Assembly: GCA_024233785.1 (NCBI GenBank)
Contig: JACKPD010000002.1
Coordinates: forward strand, 1-64,000
Source: Spirochaetales bacterium
GTDB lineage: Bacteria > Spirochaetota > Spirochaetia > CADAEX01
Reading direction: 5' to 3'
Length of the DNA stretch: 64,000 bases
Shown here: in pieces, positions 51,747 to 61,806 of the stretch
Numbering within the stretch: position 1 is the stretch's first letter
Layout of the letters: every line of letters starts with the position of its first letter
Made by a program: the position numbers and the translations under genes
The notes under the pieces: model-generated
Databases searched by the model: none
The model's input: the letters and a program-made list of their open reading frames with translations, nothing else
What the model was told of the DNA's origin: nothing

Positions 51747-53462
51747 ATGATTCTACCTTCTGTGTTAAAATACCTTAACCGTTTCCGATCATGGCGGGAG
51801 CTTAAAACAGCATCCCGCGATCCTCTTCTTCTTTTTACAATTGTTCTTATTTTATCATCACTTGTGATTTTTATCCTCTACCCGCTATTGAGCGTTGTCA
51901 TAACAAGCTTTAAAACAGGGCCGGGGGCTCCCTTTACCCTGTCCATTTTTAAAGAGGTTATTTCATCAGCATACCTGCGGCTCGCATTCATGAACAGCAT
52001 AATGATGGGTTTACTTACCGCGGTACTGGGTTCTTTTGTGGGTTTTATTTTTGCCTATGCGCTTTCACGGACTGATATACCGTTTAAAAAATTCTTTCAT
52101 ATCATCGCGATTATTCCTGTTGTCTCGCCCCCCTTTATCGGTGCGCTATCCATTATCATGCTATTCGGAAACAACGGGCTTATTACATATTCTCTCTTTA
52201 AAATTATGAACTACCCTATCTACGGGATAAGGGGCCTGCTGCTTGCGCAGGTTATCACCTTTTTCCCTATCGCCTACATTACGCTTAGGGGGGTAATAGA
52301 TTCCATCAGCCCTACACTTGAGGATGCCGCCCTTGACCTTGGCGGCTCGAGGTGGAAGGTGTTTAAAAAGGTGACTCTCCCTCTTACAATACCAGGAATT
52401 GCCAGCGCCATGCTTGTCCTCTTTATTGAGACACTTGCCGATTTCGGTAACCCCCTGATCCTTGCCGGCAGCCAGTTTCCTGTGCTGTCAGTTCAGGCTT
52501 ATCTGCAGATCACAGGAATGTATGACCTTCCAAAAGGTTCAGCCCTTGCAATCCTTCTCCTTGTTCCATCCATAACTGCTTATTTTCTGCAGAAATACTG
52601 GGTCTCGAGAAAACAGTATGTGACAATTACAGGAAAACCTACAACATCGGCGCTCAAGTCAGTAAGCCCGGCTGCTAAATGGGTTCTTTTTTCCGTATGC
52701 CTTTTTATAGCCGGTGTTATTCTCCTTATATATATAACAATTCTCTGGGGTTCTTTCGCAAAGGTGTGGGGGTATGACAATAATCTTACCCTTGCTCATT
52801 TTAAATATGTATATGAAGTTGGATTCAAGGCTGTTCTTGACACTCTGACGATCGCGGGTATTTCTACTCCAGTTGCCGGCATTCTCGGTATGGTTATTGC
52901 TTTCCTTGTTATCAGAAAAAAATTCCCGGGAAGATATTTCATGGAGTTTACTTCAATGCTAAGTTTCGCGGTCCCGGGAACTGTTATCGGTATAGGTTAT
53001 ATCCTCGCTTTCAACAAGCCGCCGATACTCCTTACAGGGACGCTTTTAATACTGCTCCTGAATTTTATTTTCAGGTACATACCTGTCGGGATTCAGTCTG
53101 GTATCGCCATACTGCGGCAGGTAGACCCTTCCATAGAAGAGGCCGCTATAGACCTTGGAGCGGATTCGAGGAAAACCTTTTTTAAAATAACGCTTCCCCT
53201 TATGGTGCCGGCGTTTTTCTCGGGACTTATTTTTTCCTTTGTAAGGGCGATGACAGCGATAAGCGCGGTTATTTTCCTGGTTTCATCCAGATGGAACCTT
53301 ATGACTGTACAGATCATGTCGCAGACCGAATCCGGAAGGCTTGGCGCGGCCGCCGCATACAGCGTAATTCTTGTTGTTTTGATACTGCTTGCAATACTTT
53401 TAATAAGATCAATCCTTGTATTCCGCTACGGAAAGTTCGGCGGAACAATGCTCAAAATATAA
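51747..53462 (+). CDS. ABC transporter permease, fused double domain
   Basis: A 571-residue inner-membrane protein with about twelve helices and two fused permease domains. The EAA loops are EDAALDLGGSRWKVFKKVTL (about 190-210) and EEAAIDLGADSRKTFFKITL (about 470-490). It is the membrane channel for the flanking binding protein and ATPase. It differs clearly from the permease at 42 kb, so the two transporters are not a recent duplication. It begins 82 bases after the binding-protein stop. Confidence 0.88.
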   Translation: MILPSVLKYLNRFRSWRELKTASRDPLLLFTIVLILSSLVIFILYPLLSVVITSFKTGPGAPFTLSIFKEVISSAYLRLAFMNSIMMGLLTAVLGSFVGFIFAYALSRTDIPFKKFFHIIAIIPVVSPPFIGALSIIMLFGNNGLITYSLFKIMNYPIYGIRGLLLAQVITFFPIAYITLRGVIDSISPTLEDAALDLGGSRWKVFKKVTLPLTIPGIASAMLVLFIETLADFGNPLILAGSQFPVLSVQAYLQITGMYDLPKGSALAILLLVPSITAYFLQKYWVSRKQYVTITGKPTTSALKSVSPAAKWVLFSVCLFIAGVILLIYITILWGSFAKVWGYDNNLTLAHFKYVYEVGFKAVLDTLTIAGISTPVAGILGMVIAFLVIRKKFPGRYFMEFTSMLSFAVPGTVIGIGYILAFNKPPILLTGTLLILLLNFIFRYIPVGIQSGIAILRQVDPSIEEAAIDLGADSRKTFFKITLPLMVPAFFSGLIFSFVRAMTAISAVIFLVSSRWNLMTVQIMSQTESGRLGAAAAYSVILVVLILLAILLIRSILVFRYGKFGGTMLKI

Positions 53463-53488
53463 ATTTGAAATAACCGGGGGACAACTCA

Positions 53489-54577
53489 ATGGGAGTCAAA
53501 CTAGTAAATATAACTAAAATATTCAGCGATCCGGCCCATCCTGAAAAAAAAGTGCATGCGGTGAATAATGCCAATATTGAAGTCGCGGACGGGGAGTTTG
53601 TGACATTTCTAGGCCCTTCAGGGTGCGGAAAAACCACCACGCTCAGAATTATTTCAGGGTTTGAAAACCCGACGGAAGGGGAGGTATGGATATCGGGTAA
53701 AATGGTAAATGACCAGCCTCCCAACAGACGCGATACCTCAATGGTGTTTCAAAGTTATGCGATATTTCCTCATCTGTCTGTCGGCCAGAACATCGGTTTC
53801 GGCCTTGAGCTTAAGGAGAGGCCGAAAAAGGAAATAAAGCAGGAAGTGGAAAAAATAATGAAGGTGATGGACCTTAAGGACCTTGTAAACAGACGGCCTG
53901 ATCAGCTGTCAGGCGGACAGCAGCAGAGGGTCGCCCTTGCAAGGGCAATAATCAACAGACCGGGCGTACTTCTTTTTGACGAGCCGCTGTCAAATCTTGA
54001 CGCAAAACTGCGGGACCAGATGCGGCTTGAAATAAGGAGGATCCAGCAGACTTTCGGCATAACAAGCATTTATGTAACTCATGACCAGTCAGAGGCTATG
54101 ACTGTTTCAGATAGGATAGTTGTTATGAATGAAGGGAACATCATGCAGACAGGGACTCCCTTTGAAATCTATTCACGGCCCGCAAACAACTTTGTCGCGG
54201 ATTTTATCGGCAGGGTCAATTTCTTTGAGGGGACCGCTGTATTATCTGACAAAGAGGGAATTGAAGTCCGCTTTGCCGGAGGGGCCGTTAAAAAAATAGC
54301 AAGCTCATCAGGCGAAATAATGGATGGCGGACCTGTACTTGTAACGGTCAGGCCCGAATCACTCCGCCTTTATCACAGCCAAGAGAGAAAAGGATTTATC
54401 GACGGGAAAATATCCAAATCAGTATATCTGGGTCCTGTCGTGGAATATGAAATTGATACAGGCAGCGGCAAGCCTGTTCTGGCTGTTACCCACAATCCTG
54501 TTGAGGAAGGGTTTTTCAAACTTGGCGAGAAAGTTACGGCAGACTTCAATCCTGTATCCGCGCATGTGCTAGCCTGA
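53489..54577 (+). CDS. ABC transporter ATP-binding protein, Fe3+/spermidine-type
   Basis: A 362-residue ATPase of the FbpC/PotA group, with Walker A GPSGCGKTT, signature LSGGQQQRVALARAI, Walker B VLLFDEPLSNLD and the switch His in YVTHDQSEAM. A C-terminal TOBE-type domain (VLVTVRPESLRLY) follows. It lies 26 bases after the permease and ends 1 base before the convergent DTW gene. Confidence 0.92.
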   Translation: MGVKLVNITKIFSDPAHPEKKVHAVNNANIEVADGEFVTFLGPSGCGKTTTLRIISGFENPTEGEVWISGKMVNDQPPNRRDTSMVFQSYAIFPHLSVGQNIGFGLELKERPKKEIKQEVEKIMKVMDLKDLVNRRPDQLSGGQQQRVALARAIINRPGVLLFDEPLSNLDAKLRDQMRLEIRRIQQTFGITSIYVTHDQSEAMTVSDRIVVMNEGNIMQTGTPFEIYSRPANNFVADFIGRVNFFEGTAVLSDKEGIEVRFAGGAVKKIASSSGEIMDGGPVLVTVRPESLRLYHSQERKGFIDGKISKSVYLGPVVEYEIDTGSGKPVLAVTHNPVEEGFFKLGEKVTADFNPVSAHVLA

Positions 54578-54578
54578 A

Positions 54579-55214
54579 TTAGCATGTCTTTATTGCGCTG
54601 CCGGTAAGCCGGTTTCTTTTAGATTCAATCTGAAACCTTACCATCGAATCAAAAACATCGATTAACCCTTGTGCATTAATATCCGGACTGCAGATATATG
54701 CCTCCTGGAGTTCCCTGATTAAATAGTAGGCAGATTCGATTGTAGAGAGGCAATAAGGGGCAGGCTGGGTTTTGAATTTATATGCTGACCGGTAGGCTGC
54801 AGTAAAAGAAAGCCGGGGCAGTTTTTGAAGGCTCAGGCTCATGTACATCATTTTCCGGGCCTGTCTCCATGTCGCATCAAGAAGAAAAATGAGCAGCTTT
54901 TTATTCTTTAGCACGGATTTAAAATCAGCCGAGCCGGCTGAAGCAGCATCTTTTCCAGGGTAGAGCATCACCGGGTAATACGAAGGGTCTGATATCAGCT
55001 CCTGTGCCCGCTGATTATTATCAAATGATTTGTCAACAATAATTTCTGAATTTAAAAGAGAAAGTGAGGCGAGTCTGCCTGTACCTGTCTTCTGCTGATA
55101 GGCCTCAGCAGGATGCATGAGAAAGATGAATTTAATCCCGGTATCTACCGGCGTTATCTGGCTGCAGTAGCAGGACTTAAGCGGCCGGAAGCATTTAATA
55201 CATCGAATAGACAT
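54579..55214 (-). CDS. DTW-domain protein (tRNA-uridine aminocarboxypropyltransferase-like)
   Basis: A 211-residue DTW protein. An N-terminal Cys4 knuckle (CIKCFRPLKSCYC) is followed by the FLMHPAEAYQQKTGTGRLA segment and the signature DATWRQARKM. Characterised members (TapT/YfiP) transfer the aminocarboxypropyl group of SAM to uridine 47 in tRNA. ATG 55214 is preferred because conserved sequence starts there; an in-frame GTG at 55277 with GAAGAGA before it, just after recG, remains possible and would add 21 residues. Confidence 0.82.
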   Translation of the reverse strand: MSIRCIKCFRPLKSCYCSQITPVDTGIKFIFLMHPAEAYQQKTGTGRLASLSLLNSEIIVDKSFDNNQRAQELISDPSYYPVMLYPGKDAASAGSADFKSVLKNKKLLIFLLDATWRQARKMMYMSLSLQKLPRLSFTAAYRSAYKFKTQPAPYCLSTIESAYYLIRELQEAYICSPDINAQGLIDVFDSMVRFQIESKRNRLTGSAIKTC

Positions 55215-55283
55215 GAAATAAAGGTATTCCGCCGTTGAACTATTTACAAGCAGTATTTGCTTAAAACCAATTAACACTTCTCT

Positions 55284-57251
55284 TCAAGAGTAAAACTCAA
55301 TCGCATCTTCCCTGGCCTTCTCAAGTATAACCTGGTCTTCAATAATATCTGCAAGGCGGAAATCCGCGAATCCAGACTGCCTCAGTCCCGTTATATCTCC
55401 CGGGCCCCGCAGCCGGAGGTCCTCTTCCGCAATTTTAAAGCCGTCAGTTGTGTCCTTTATTATCCTTAATCTTGCCTTTGCGTCCTCTGTCATCTCGCTG
55501 GTAAAAACAAGAAAGGTATAAGAGGGATAGCTGCTTCTGCCTATTCTTCCACGCAGCTGGTGAAGCGCTGTAAGGCCGAACCGCTCGGCGTGCTCGATAA
55601 CCATGCAGGTAGCCTTAGGCACATCAATGCCGACTTCTACAACGCTTGTAGCGGCAAGTATTTTTATCTCTCCTTTTGAAAAACCGCTCATCACAGCTTC
55701 CTTTTCCTCTTCCGGAACACGGGAGTGGAGCAGGGCGCACTTATATTCGGGGAATATATCTTTTTCAAGATGGGCGTACATAGATTCTGCGTTTTTGAGA
55801 TTAAGGTGCTCTGATTCCTCAACAAGCGGATAGACAAAATAGGCCTGGAAACCGTTTTCTATCTCCCTTCCGACCCAGTCATAAACTTTCTGAATATTCT
55901 CCTGAAGTACGGTATGTGTTTTTATCAGACCCCTTCCTGCAGGCATTGACCTTATTGTTGAAATTGAAATATCGCCGAAAAATGTCATCTGCAGGGTCCT
56001 CGGTATAGGGGTCGCGGTCATCATCAGAAAGTCTGTCTCATCCCCTTTCCCCGTGAGCGCGCTTCTCTGTGCAACTCCGAATTTGTGCTGTTCATCAACT
56101 ATCGCAAAACCCAGGTTTTTAAACTTAACAGGCTCAGAAAGGAGTGAATGGGTCCCTATTATCAGGTCAATTTCACCTTTTTCAAGCGCCTCACGGACAA
56201 GCTTTTTTTTGCTCTCAGGCAGTTTTCCCGAAATAAAGGCTATTTTTATGTCAGTGCCGGAAAAGAGCCGGGACGCTGATTCAAGGTGTTGTTTCGCAAG
56301 CAGTTCTGTCGGGGCCATGAATGCTGTCTGATAGCCTGATTCAATGTAGGGAAGGGCGGATAGAAACCCGACTATTGTTTTTCCGCAGCCTACATCTCCC
56401 TGAAGTATCCTGCTCATCGGGAGGCTTGAGTTACCGTCGATGTATATCTCTTCAACTGCCTTTATCTGGTCTTCTGTGAGTTTAAAAGGAAGGGAGATAA
56501 TTGTCTTTTCCTGCAGTGTCCGCTTGAGTTTCCTTTCCTTCCTTGACCTTGCTTCCTTTTCTTTTTTAAGATCAAGCATTGATTTCTGGAACAGGAAAAA
56601 TTCCTCATATTTGATTGTTCTTACCGCTTTATCAAGAATCTCCCTGTTTTCAGGGAAGTGGATGTTTTTTACCGCATCCGGGCGGCTGAGGAGGCTGTTT
56701 TTCTCAAGCAGAGTATCAGGTATGATGTTTTCAAGATATTTGCCCCGCACTTCAATGGCCTGATGTATTATTTTTTTAAGGAAACCCATTGTAAGCTCAC
56801 CTGTAAGGGGATATACAGGGATAATTTTCATGAAATTGACAGGGGATTCGCTGTAAGGCTCGAATTCAAAATTGCTGCACTGGATTTCACCGAAACGGAG
56901 GGAAAAAGTGCCGCTTATGAAGTATTTTTCTCCTTCCCTGAATGCGTTTCTCAGGAAATTCCTGCCGAAACAGACCAGGGAGCCTTCTGCGCTGTCATCG
57001 CTTACCGCAACTTTAAGGGTTTTTTTAGGGCCGTATCCGAAATATGAAAAATCAGTTACATAACAGATTGTGTTAAGGTTAACACCTGTCCCGGTGCTGC
57101 TGTATACCTCTGCTAATTTGTTTAATTTATCTCTGTAATCGTATGCCCGCGGATAGTAATAGAGCAGGTCATCAGGTGAAAAAATACCTGCTTCCTTAAG
57201 GTTTTTAAGTGAAGCAGGTCCGATTCCCTTTAATGATTTAAGCGATGACAT
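55284..57251 (-). CDS. recG: ATP-dependent DNA helicase RecG
   Basis: A 655-residue RecG that reverses stalled replication forks and processes recombination junctions. The wedge/OB region is N-terminal, starting with the SLKGIGPASLKNLKEAGI helix-hairpin-helix. The helicase motifs are GDVGCGKT (I), VDEQHKFGV (II), MTATPIPRTL (III) and LRGRIGRSSYPSY (VI). It is slightly shorter than E. coli RecG but complete. It is in the same strand block as dnaE and the YggT gene. Confidence 0.95.
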   Translation of the reverse strand: MSSLKSLKGIGPASLKNLKEAGIFSPDDLLYYYPRAYDYRDKLNKLAEVYSSTGTGVNLNTICYVTDFSYFGYGPKKTLKVAVSDDSAEGSLVCFGRNFLRNAFREGEKYFISGTFSLRFGEIQCSNFEFEPYSESPVNFMKIIPVYPLTGELTMGFLKKIIHQAIEVRGKYLENIIPDTLLEKNSLLSRPDAVKNIHFPENREILDKAVRTIKYEEFFLFQKSMLDLKKEKEARSRKERKLKRTLQEKTIISLPFKLTEDQIKAVEEIYIDGNSSLPMSRILQGDVGCGKTIVGFLSALPYIESGYQTAFMAPTELLAKQHLESASRLFSGTDIKIAFISGKLPESKKKLVREALEKGEIDLIIGTHSLLSEPVKFKNLGFAIVDEQHKFGVAQRSALTGKGDETDFLMMTATPIPRTLQMTFFGDISISTIRSMPAGRGLIKTHTVLQENIQKVYDWVGREIENGFQAYFVYPLVEESEHLNLKNAESMYAHLEKDIFPEYKCALLHSRVPEEEKEAVMSGFSKGEIKILAATSVVEVGIDVPKATCMVIEHAERFGLTALHQLRGRIGRSSYPSYTFLVFTSEMTEDAKARLRIIKDTTDGFKIAEEDLRLRGPGDITGLRQSGFADFRLADIIEDQVILEKAREDAIEFYS

Positions 57252-57266
57252 CTTTTATACGGCAGT

Positions 57267-57854
57267 TTAGAAAGGAATAGTAATAAATATTGCTGAAAGA
57301 AAGCTGACCGCGAAGTTTCCGATAAAATATGAAGCAACAAGCATACCGAAGAAAACCAGGAGGTTAGTCTGATAGCTTGATGCCGCATTTTTAAAGAAAA
57401 CAGAAGCTGCCGATGATGCCATTGGCACGAGCATTGCATCTATACTGCTGATGACCGGAGAAAAAGTGTTTGATGTAAAATAGAGGAGAAAGAGCCTTAT
57501 TAAAACTATTATTCCAATAAAGAATATCAGTGAAGCTGCCGCGCTCCAGAAAGCTTTTACAAATACGGAAAGGATTATCCCGAAAGTTATTGTTCCGTAA
57601 ATCCCCAGCTGCTGGAGGATACTGCCGGCAATTACAAGGAGTGTAATTGCAACTATCGGTGAAAAATCAACATTGCCGAACCTGAATCCCATTTTTCTGA
57701 AGATATTCAGGTAAGGATCGCATAGTTTGACAAAAATACTGTTAGGATCATTTGCCCTCTGCGGTGAAAACCATGTCATCATTATTCTAATGAGTAAAAT
57801 GAACATGTAGATGGAAACTGCTCCGCCTAGAAAATCTGTAAAATTCTTTAACAT
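57267..57854 (-). CDS. YggT family membrane protein
   Basis: A 195-residue membrane protein with two YGGT repeats, each having a pair of helices: IRIMMTWFSPQRANDPNSIFVKLCDPYLNIFRK in the first, and the region DAMLVPMASSAASVFFK in the second. The family is linked to membrane/cell-shape or osmotic roles, but its function is not firmly known. It sits 15 bases before recG and after dnaE. Confidence 0.85.
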   Translation of the reverse strand: MLKNFTDFLGGAVSIYMFILLIRIMMTWFSPQRANDPNSIFVKLCDPYLNIFRKMGFRFGNVDFSPIVAITLLVIAGSILQQLGIYGTITFGIILSVFVKAFWSAAASLIFFIGIIVLIRLFLLYFTSNTFSPVISSIDAMLVPMASSAASVFFKNAASSYQTNLLVFFGMLVASYFIGNFAVSFLSAIFITIPF

Positions 57855-57868
57855 ATTAACCCCTGTTT

Positions 57869-60800
57869 TTATTCTCTCCAGACTGATTTAATAAATGAAT
57901 GCTGCTGAGCATTTTTTATAAAAACCTCGTCTGATACTGTACTTAACTGCGGAGCTGCCCTGATTATTATTTCTTTACCCGGTTTGTCCGGTATATGAAA
58001 ATATACCTGGCAGCTGCCGTTGTTTTCCAGAAGAAACGATTTGAACGAATCAAGCTCATCTTCTGATATATTATCTGAAAACGCAAAATGAACTTCCCTG
58101 AATGACGCTTCTGTAAGATTATCAGTTTCAACAACTTTTTCACATATCAGCTTGGGTTCAAAACTGTTTTTATCTGTTTTTACAATAAAACCAAGCACTT
58201 TCTCTTCGGAGATAAGGTATCTGAAATTGCTCCATACTGAGGGGAACATGACTATGTCTATCTCCCTCTCATAGGTTTCAATTGTAACTGATGCCATCTG
58301 GAGCATCGATTTTGTAGTAAACTGTCTTACCTTTTTTATAATTCCGATAACCGTATATTTTTTTTCGGCAGAACTCCTGTCAAATTCATCCAGCCTCAGT
58401 GTAACACATTTATCATAGACAGATTTATAATTTTTAAGCGGATGACCGGAAAAGTAGAACCCGAGATTTTCCTTTTCAAAGGTAAGCAGTTCTTTTTCAG
58501 GCCATTCATTTACCATCTCAAGCTCAACAGGGGGAAGATCGTTATTGTCAGATGCGTCAAAAAGGGAAGTCTGCCCGTACTTCCGGTTTTCCTGCTCCCT
58601 GGCGGCCGAATCAACAAGCCTGTCAAGGTTGCTGAAAAGTATTGCCCTTCCGCTTTCAATACTGTCAAAGAGGCCTGATTTTATCAGTGTCTCAAGTACT
58701 TTTTTATTTATTACCCTTAAGTCGCTTCTGTTAAGGAAATCAGTAAAACTGCTGTAGGAACCGTTTTCTGTCCTTTCCCTTATTATTTCATCAACTGCTG
58801 CAGATCCGACATTTTTTATTCCAATCAGTCCGTAAACAATTTTCCCGTCTGCTACAGTGAAACTTCTTTCGGACAGATTTATGTCCGGGGGGAGTATTTC
58901 AAGCCCCATATGGCGTGATTCCGTAATATACTCGCCAAGTTTTACAGGATCGTTTATTTCGTTTGTAAGGTTGGCTGACATGAACTCGGCCGGATAGTTT
59001 GCCTTGAGATATGCTGTCTGATAAGCCAGGACAGAATATGCCGCGGCATGGGATTTGTTGAATCCGTATCCCGCGAAAGGCCTCAGCATCTCAAATATCT
59101 CATCAGCCTGTTTTTCGCTGTGGCCGTTTTTTTTGGCCCCTTCGATAAACTCGACTTTCATTTTCGCCATTTTTCCGACATCTTTTTTTCCCATGGCGCG
59201 GCGGAGTATATCAGCTTTTCCAAGGGAAAACCCCGCCATAATCTGGGCTACTTTCATAACCTGTTCCTGGTAGACAATAACACCGTATGTCGGCTTTAAA
59301 ACTTCCTTAAGGGAAGGGTCAGGGTATTTTATTGGTGTTTTTCCGTTCTTGGAATTTATAAACTGAGGAATATTCTGCATCGGCCCTGGGCGGTAAAGAG
59401 CATTTAACGCGATAAGGTCTTCAATGCTTTCCGGTTTAGTGTCTTTGAGAATTTTCTGCATACCCGGGCTTTCAAACTGGAATATGCATGCGCTTTTTCC
59501 CTCTCCCAGCATCTGGAATGTTTTTTCATCATAATCGGGAATGTTTATTATCTGAAAATCCCTGTTGTTTTTTCTTATGAGGTTTTCAGTATTTTTTATC
59601 AGTGTAAGTGTTTTAAGACCCAGAAAATCCATTTTTACAAGACCGCACTCTTCAAGCTGGTCCATTGTAAACTGTGTAGAAACCGCGTTTGTTTTGGCAT
59701 CTTTATAGAGCGGGACATAGTTTGTAAGTTCTTCCCTGCCGATAACAAGCCCTGCTGCATGAAGGGAGGCGTGTCTGCTTAAGCCTTCAAGATTTCTTGA
59801 AATTGAGATCAGCTTCGAATAAACGCCGCCCCTGTCGTTAAGTTTCTTTAGTTCTTCCTCTTTCTCTATTGCCTCATCCAGTTTTTTTGCGTCTTTAGGA
59901 ACAAGTTTTGAAATCCTGTTTGACTCGTCAAACGGTATATCAAGGACACGGGCGACATCTTTTAATACCGCTTTTGTCTTGAGTGACCCGAAAGTGATGA
60001 TCTGGCACACTCTGTCTGTTCCGTACTTGGCCGTTACATAATCTATTACTTCCTGTCTTCTTTCGAAGCAGAAGTCGATATCAAAGTCCGGCATTGATAT
60101 TCTTTCAGGATTTAAAAATCTTTCAAAAAGCAGCCCGTATTTGAACGGATCAATATCAGTGATAAGAAGAGAGTACGCGACAACAGATCCCGCGCCTGAG
60201 CCTCTTCCAGGCCCGACTGGAATATCTTTTTCGCGCGCATAGCGGATAAAATCCCAGACAATGAGAAAGTAGCCGGTAAATCCCATGGATATGATTACAT
60301 CCAGTTCAAAATCAACCCGTTTTTTTATTTCATCCGTGATTACGGGATATCTGTTTGACAGGCCTGAGTAGGTAAGATGTCTTAGATATTCATCAGGAGA
60401 TGTGAAATCGGCGGGTATTTTGAATTCAGGAAGCAGGGGCCCGGGAAGCTCAATTTTAAGATTGCACATATCAGCTATAATTCTTGTATTTTTTACTGCC
60501 TGAGGTACAGATTTGAATATTTCCATCATTTCGGAATCCGACTTCATGTAGAATTCCTGTTTTTCAAAGGACATCCGGTTTTCATCGGAGAGTTTTTTCT
60601 GTGTCCCTATGCAGATCAGGATTTCCTGGGAATCCGCGTCTTCTTTTCTTACATAATGGATGTCATTTGTCGCGACAAGGGGGATTCCTGTCTTTTCGGA
60701 AATCCTTATCAGAGCAGCATTGGCCCTTTTCTGGTCCGGTATGCCGTGGTCCTGAAGTTCAAGATAATAGTTTCCCCGTCCGAAAACAGCGTCATATTCA

Positions 60801-61282
60801 AGAGCTTTTTCCTCAGCTTCCTTTTCCCGTCCCTGAAGGATCAGCGAAGGGATCAGCCCTGCAATGCATGCGCTGGTGCATATCAGACCTTCAGAATGCT
60901 CTTTGAGTGTATCAAAATCAATTCTTGGTTTGTAGTAAAATCCTTCGGTATAAGCCACTGAAGTAAGCTTCATGAGATTTCTGTATCCTGTTATATCTTT
61001 AGCCAGAAGGATCAGATGGTAATAATTATTGCCGCTTTCATGCCCGCTTTTTATTTTCATTGATGCGGGAGCAATATAAAATTCGTTTCCGATAATCGGT
61101 TTTATCTCTTTTTTAATGCATTCCTTGTAGAATTTGAGTGCCCCGAACATGTTCCCGTGGTCTGTAATTGCAAGGGAATCCATTCCAAGTTCTTTAGCCC
61201 TGTCGACAAGCCGTGTAATGCTTGCCGCGCCGTCAAGCAGTGAAAAATCTGTATGGTTATGAAGATGTATAAATTCTGACAT
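57869..61282 (-). CDS. dnaE: DNA polymerase III alpha subunit DnaE
   Basis: A 1137-residue replicative polymerase of the DnaE1 type. The PHP domain starts IHLHNHTDFSLLDG with ITDHGNMFG. The catalytic palm has PDFDIDFCFERR and GRGSGAGSVVAY, followed by the AYQTAYLKANYPAEF thumb/fingers helices. The C-terminal OB and last domain resemble other DnaE. The length is normal. ATG at 61282 gives the standard N-terminus. It is divergent from the ArsC-family gene over 141 bases. Confidence 0.96.
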   Translation of the reverse strand: MSEFIHLHNHTDFSLLDGAASITRLVDRAKELGMDSLAITDHGNMFGALKFYKECIKKEIKPIIGNEFYIAPASMKIKSGHESGNNYYHLILLAKDITGYRNLMKLTSVAYTEGFYYKPRIDFDTLKEHSEGLICTSACIAGLIPSLILQGREKEAEEKALEYDAVFGRGNYYLELQDHGIPDQKRANAALIRISEKTGIPLVATNDIHYVRKEDADSQEILICIGTQKKLSDENRMSFEKQEFYMKSDSEMMEIFKSVPQAVKNTRIIADMCNLKIELPGPLLPEFKIPADFTSPDEYLRHLTYSGLSNRYPVITDEIKKRVDFELDVIISMGFTGYFLIVWDFIRYAREKDIPVGPGRGSGAGSVVAYSLLITDIDPFKYGLLFERFLNPERISMPDFDIDFCFERRQEVIDYVTAKYGTDRVCQIITFGSLKTKAVLKDVARVLDIPFDESNRISKLVPKDAKKLDEAIEKEEELKKLNDRGGVYSKLISISRNLEGLSRHASLHAAGLVIGREELTNYVPLYKDAKTNAVSTQFTMDQLEECGLVKMDFLGLKTLTLIKNTENLIRKNNRDFQIINIPDYDEKTFQMLGEGKSACIFQFESPGMQKILKDTKPESIEDLIALNALYRPGPMQNIPQFINSKNGKTPIKYPDPSLKEVLKPTYGVIVYQEQVMKVAQIMAGFSLGKADILRRAMGKKDVGKMAKMKVEFIEGAKKNGHSEKQADEIFEMLRPFAGYGFNKSHAAAYSVLAYQTAYLKANYPAEFMSANLTNEINDPVKLGEYITESRHMGLEILPPDINLSERSFTVADGKIVYGLIGIKNVGSAAVDEIIRERTENGSYSSFTDFLNRSDLRVINKKVLETLIKSGLFDSIESGRAILFSNLDRLVDSAAREQENRKYGQTSLFDASDNNDLPPVELEMVNEWPEKELLTFEKENLGFYFSGHPLKNYKSVYDKCVTLRLDEFDRSSAEKKYTVIGIIKKVRQFTTKSMLQMASVTIETYEREIDIVMFPSVWSNFRYLISEEKVLGFIVKTDKNSFEPKLICEKVVETDNLTEASFREVHFAFSDNISEDELDSFKSFLLENNGSCQVYFHIPDKPGKEIIIRAAPQLSTVSDEVFIKNAQQHSFIKSVWRE

Positions 61283-61423
61283 ATTTTATGTTTTTATTAA
61301 TGGTAATATAGCTTATTTGATCTTATATTGTAAACCCAAACTTTATCCGGCCCGGCGCATTAAAATCACGGACGCACCTTGTGAAAAGGGGAAAGCGCTG
61401 ATATTATTTTCAAAGGGGTATTT

Positions 61424-61774
61424 ATGTATCAGCTGATTGGAAGGAAAAGCTGCAGTGAAACGAGAAAAACTGAAAGATTTCTGAAGGAAAGAAAAATGGA
61501 TTTTCAGTTTGTTGATCTTGATAAAAGGGATCTTTCTCCCGGTGAATTGAATAATATTTTCAATTCTGTCCCTCCTGATTCGCTTATTGATAAAAAATCA
61601 AGGCACTACAGCAAAAGGGGCCTTGAGTTTATGGATTATGATCCTGCTCAGGAAATACTTGAGGACCAGAAACTTATAATTACTCCGATTTTAAGGATAA
61701 AAAACAGGGTTTTAACACGGGCAGCGGGCTCTGCTCTTGATGAGAGTACCTTAAAAAATTTTTTGCAATCTTAA
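61424..61774 (+). CDS. ArsC/Spx family thioredoxin-fold protein
   Basis: A 116-residue protein of the ArsC/Spx/YffB fold. The active-site loop is SCSETRKTERFL with Cys10 kept; the second Cys of CxxC types is replaced by Thr13. The later ITPILRIKNRVLTRAAG strand matches the conserved LxRPxL region loosely. It could be an arsenate reductase-like thiol protein or a regulator; arsenic resistance genes are absent. It lies 32 bases before the arginine deiminase gene. Confidence 0.8.
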   Translation: MYQLIGRKSCSETRKTERFLKERKMDFQFVDLDKRDLSPGELNNIFNSVPPDSLIDKKSRHYSKRGLEFMDYDPAQEILEDQKLIITPILRIKNRVLTRAAGSALDESTLKNFLQS

Positions 61775-61806
61775 AAACAGTCCAGACTATCAAACAGGAA
61801 TTTAAA

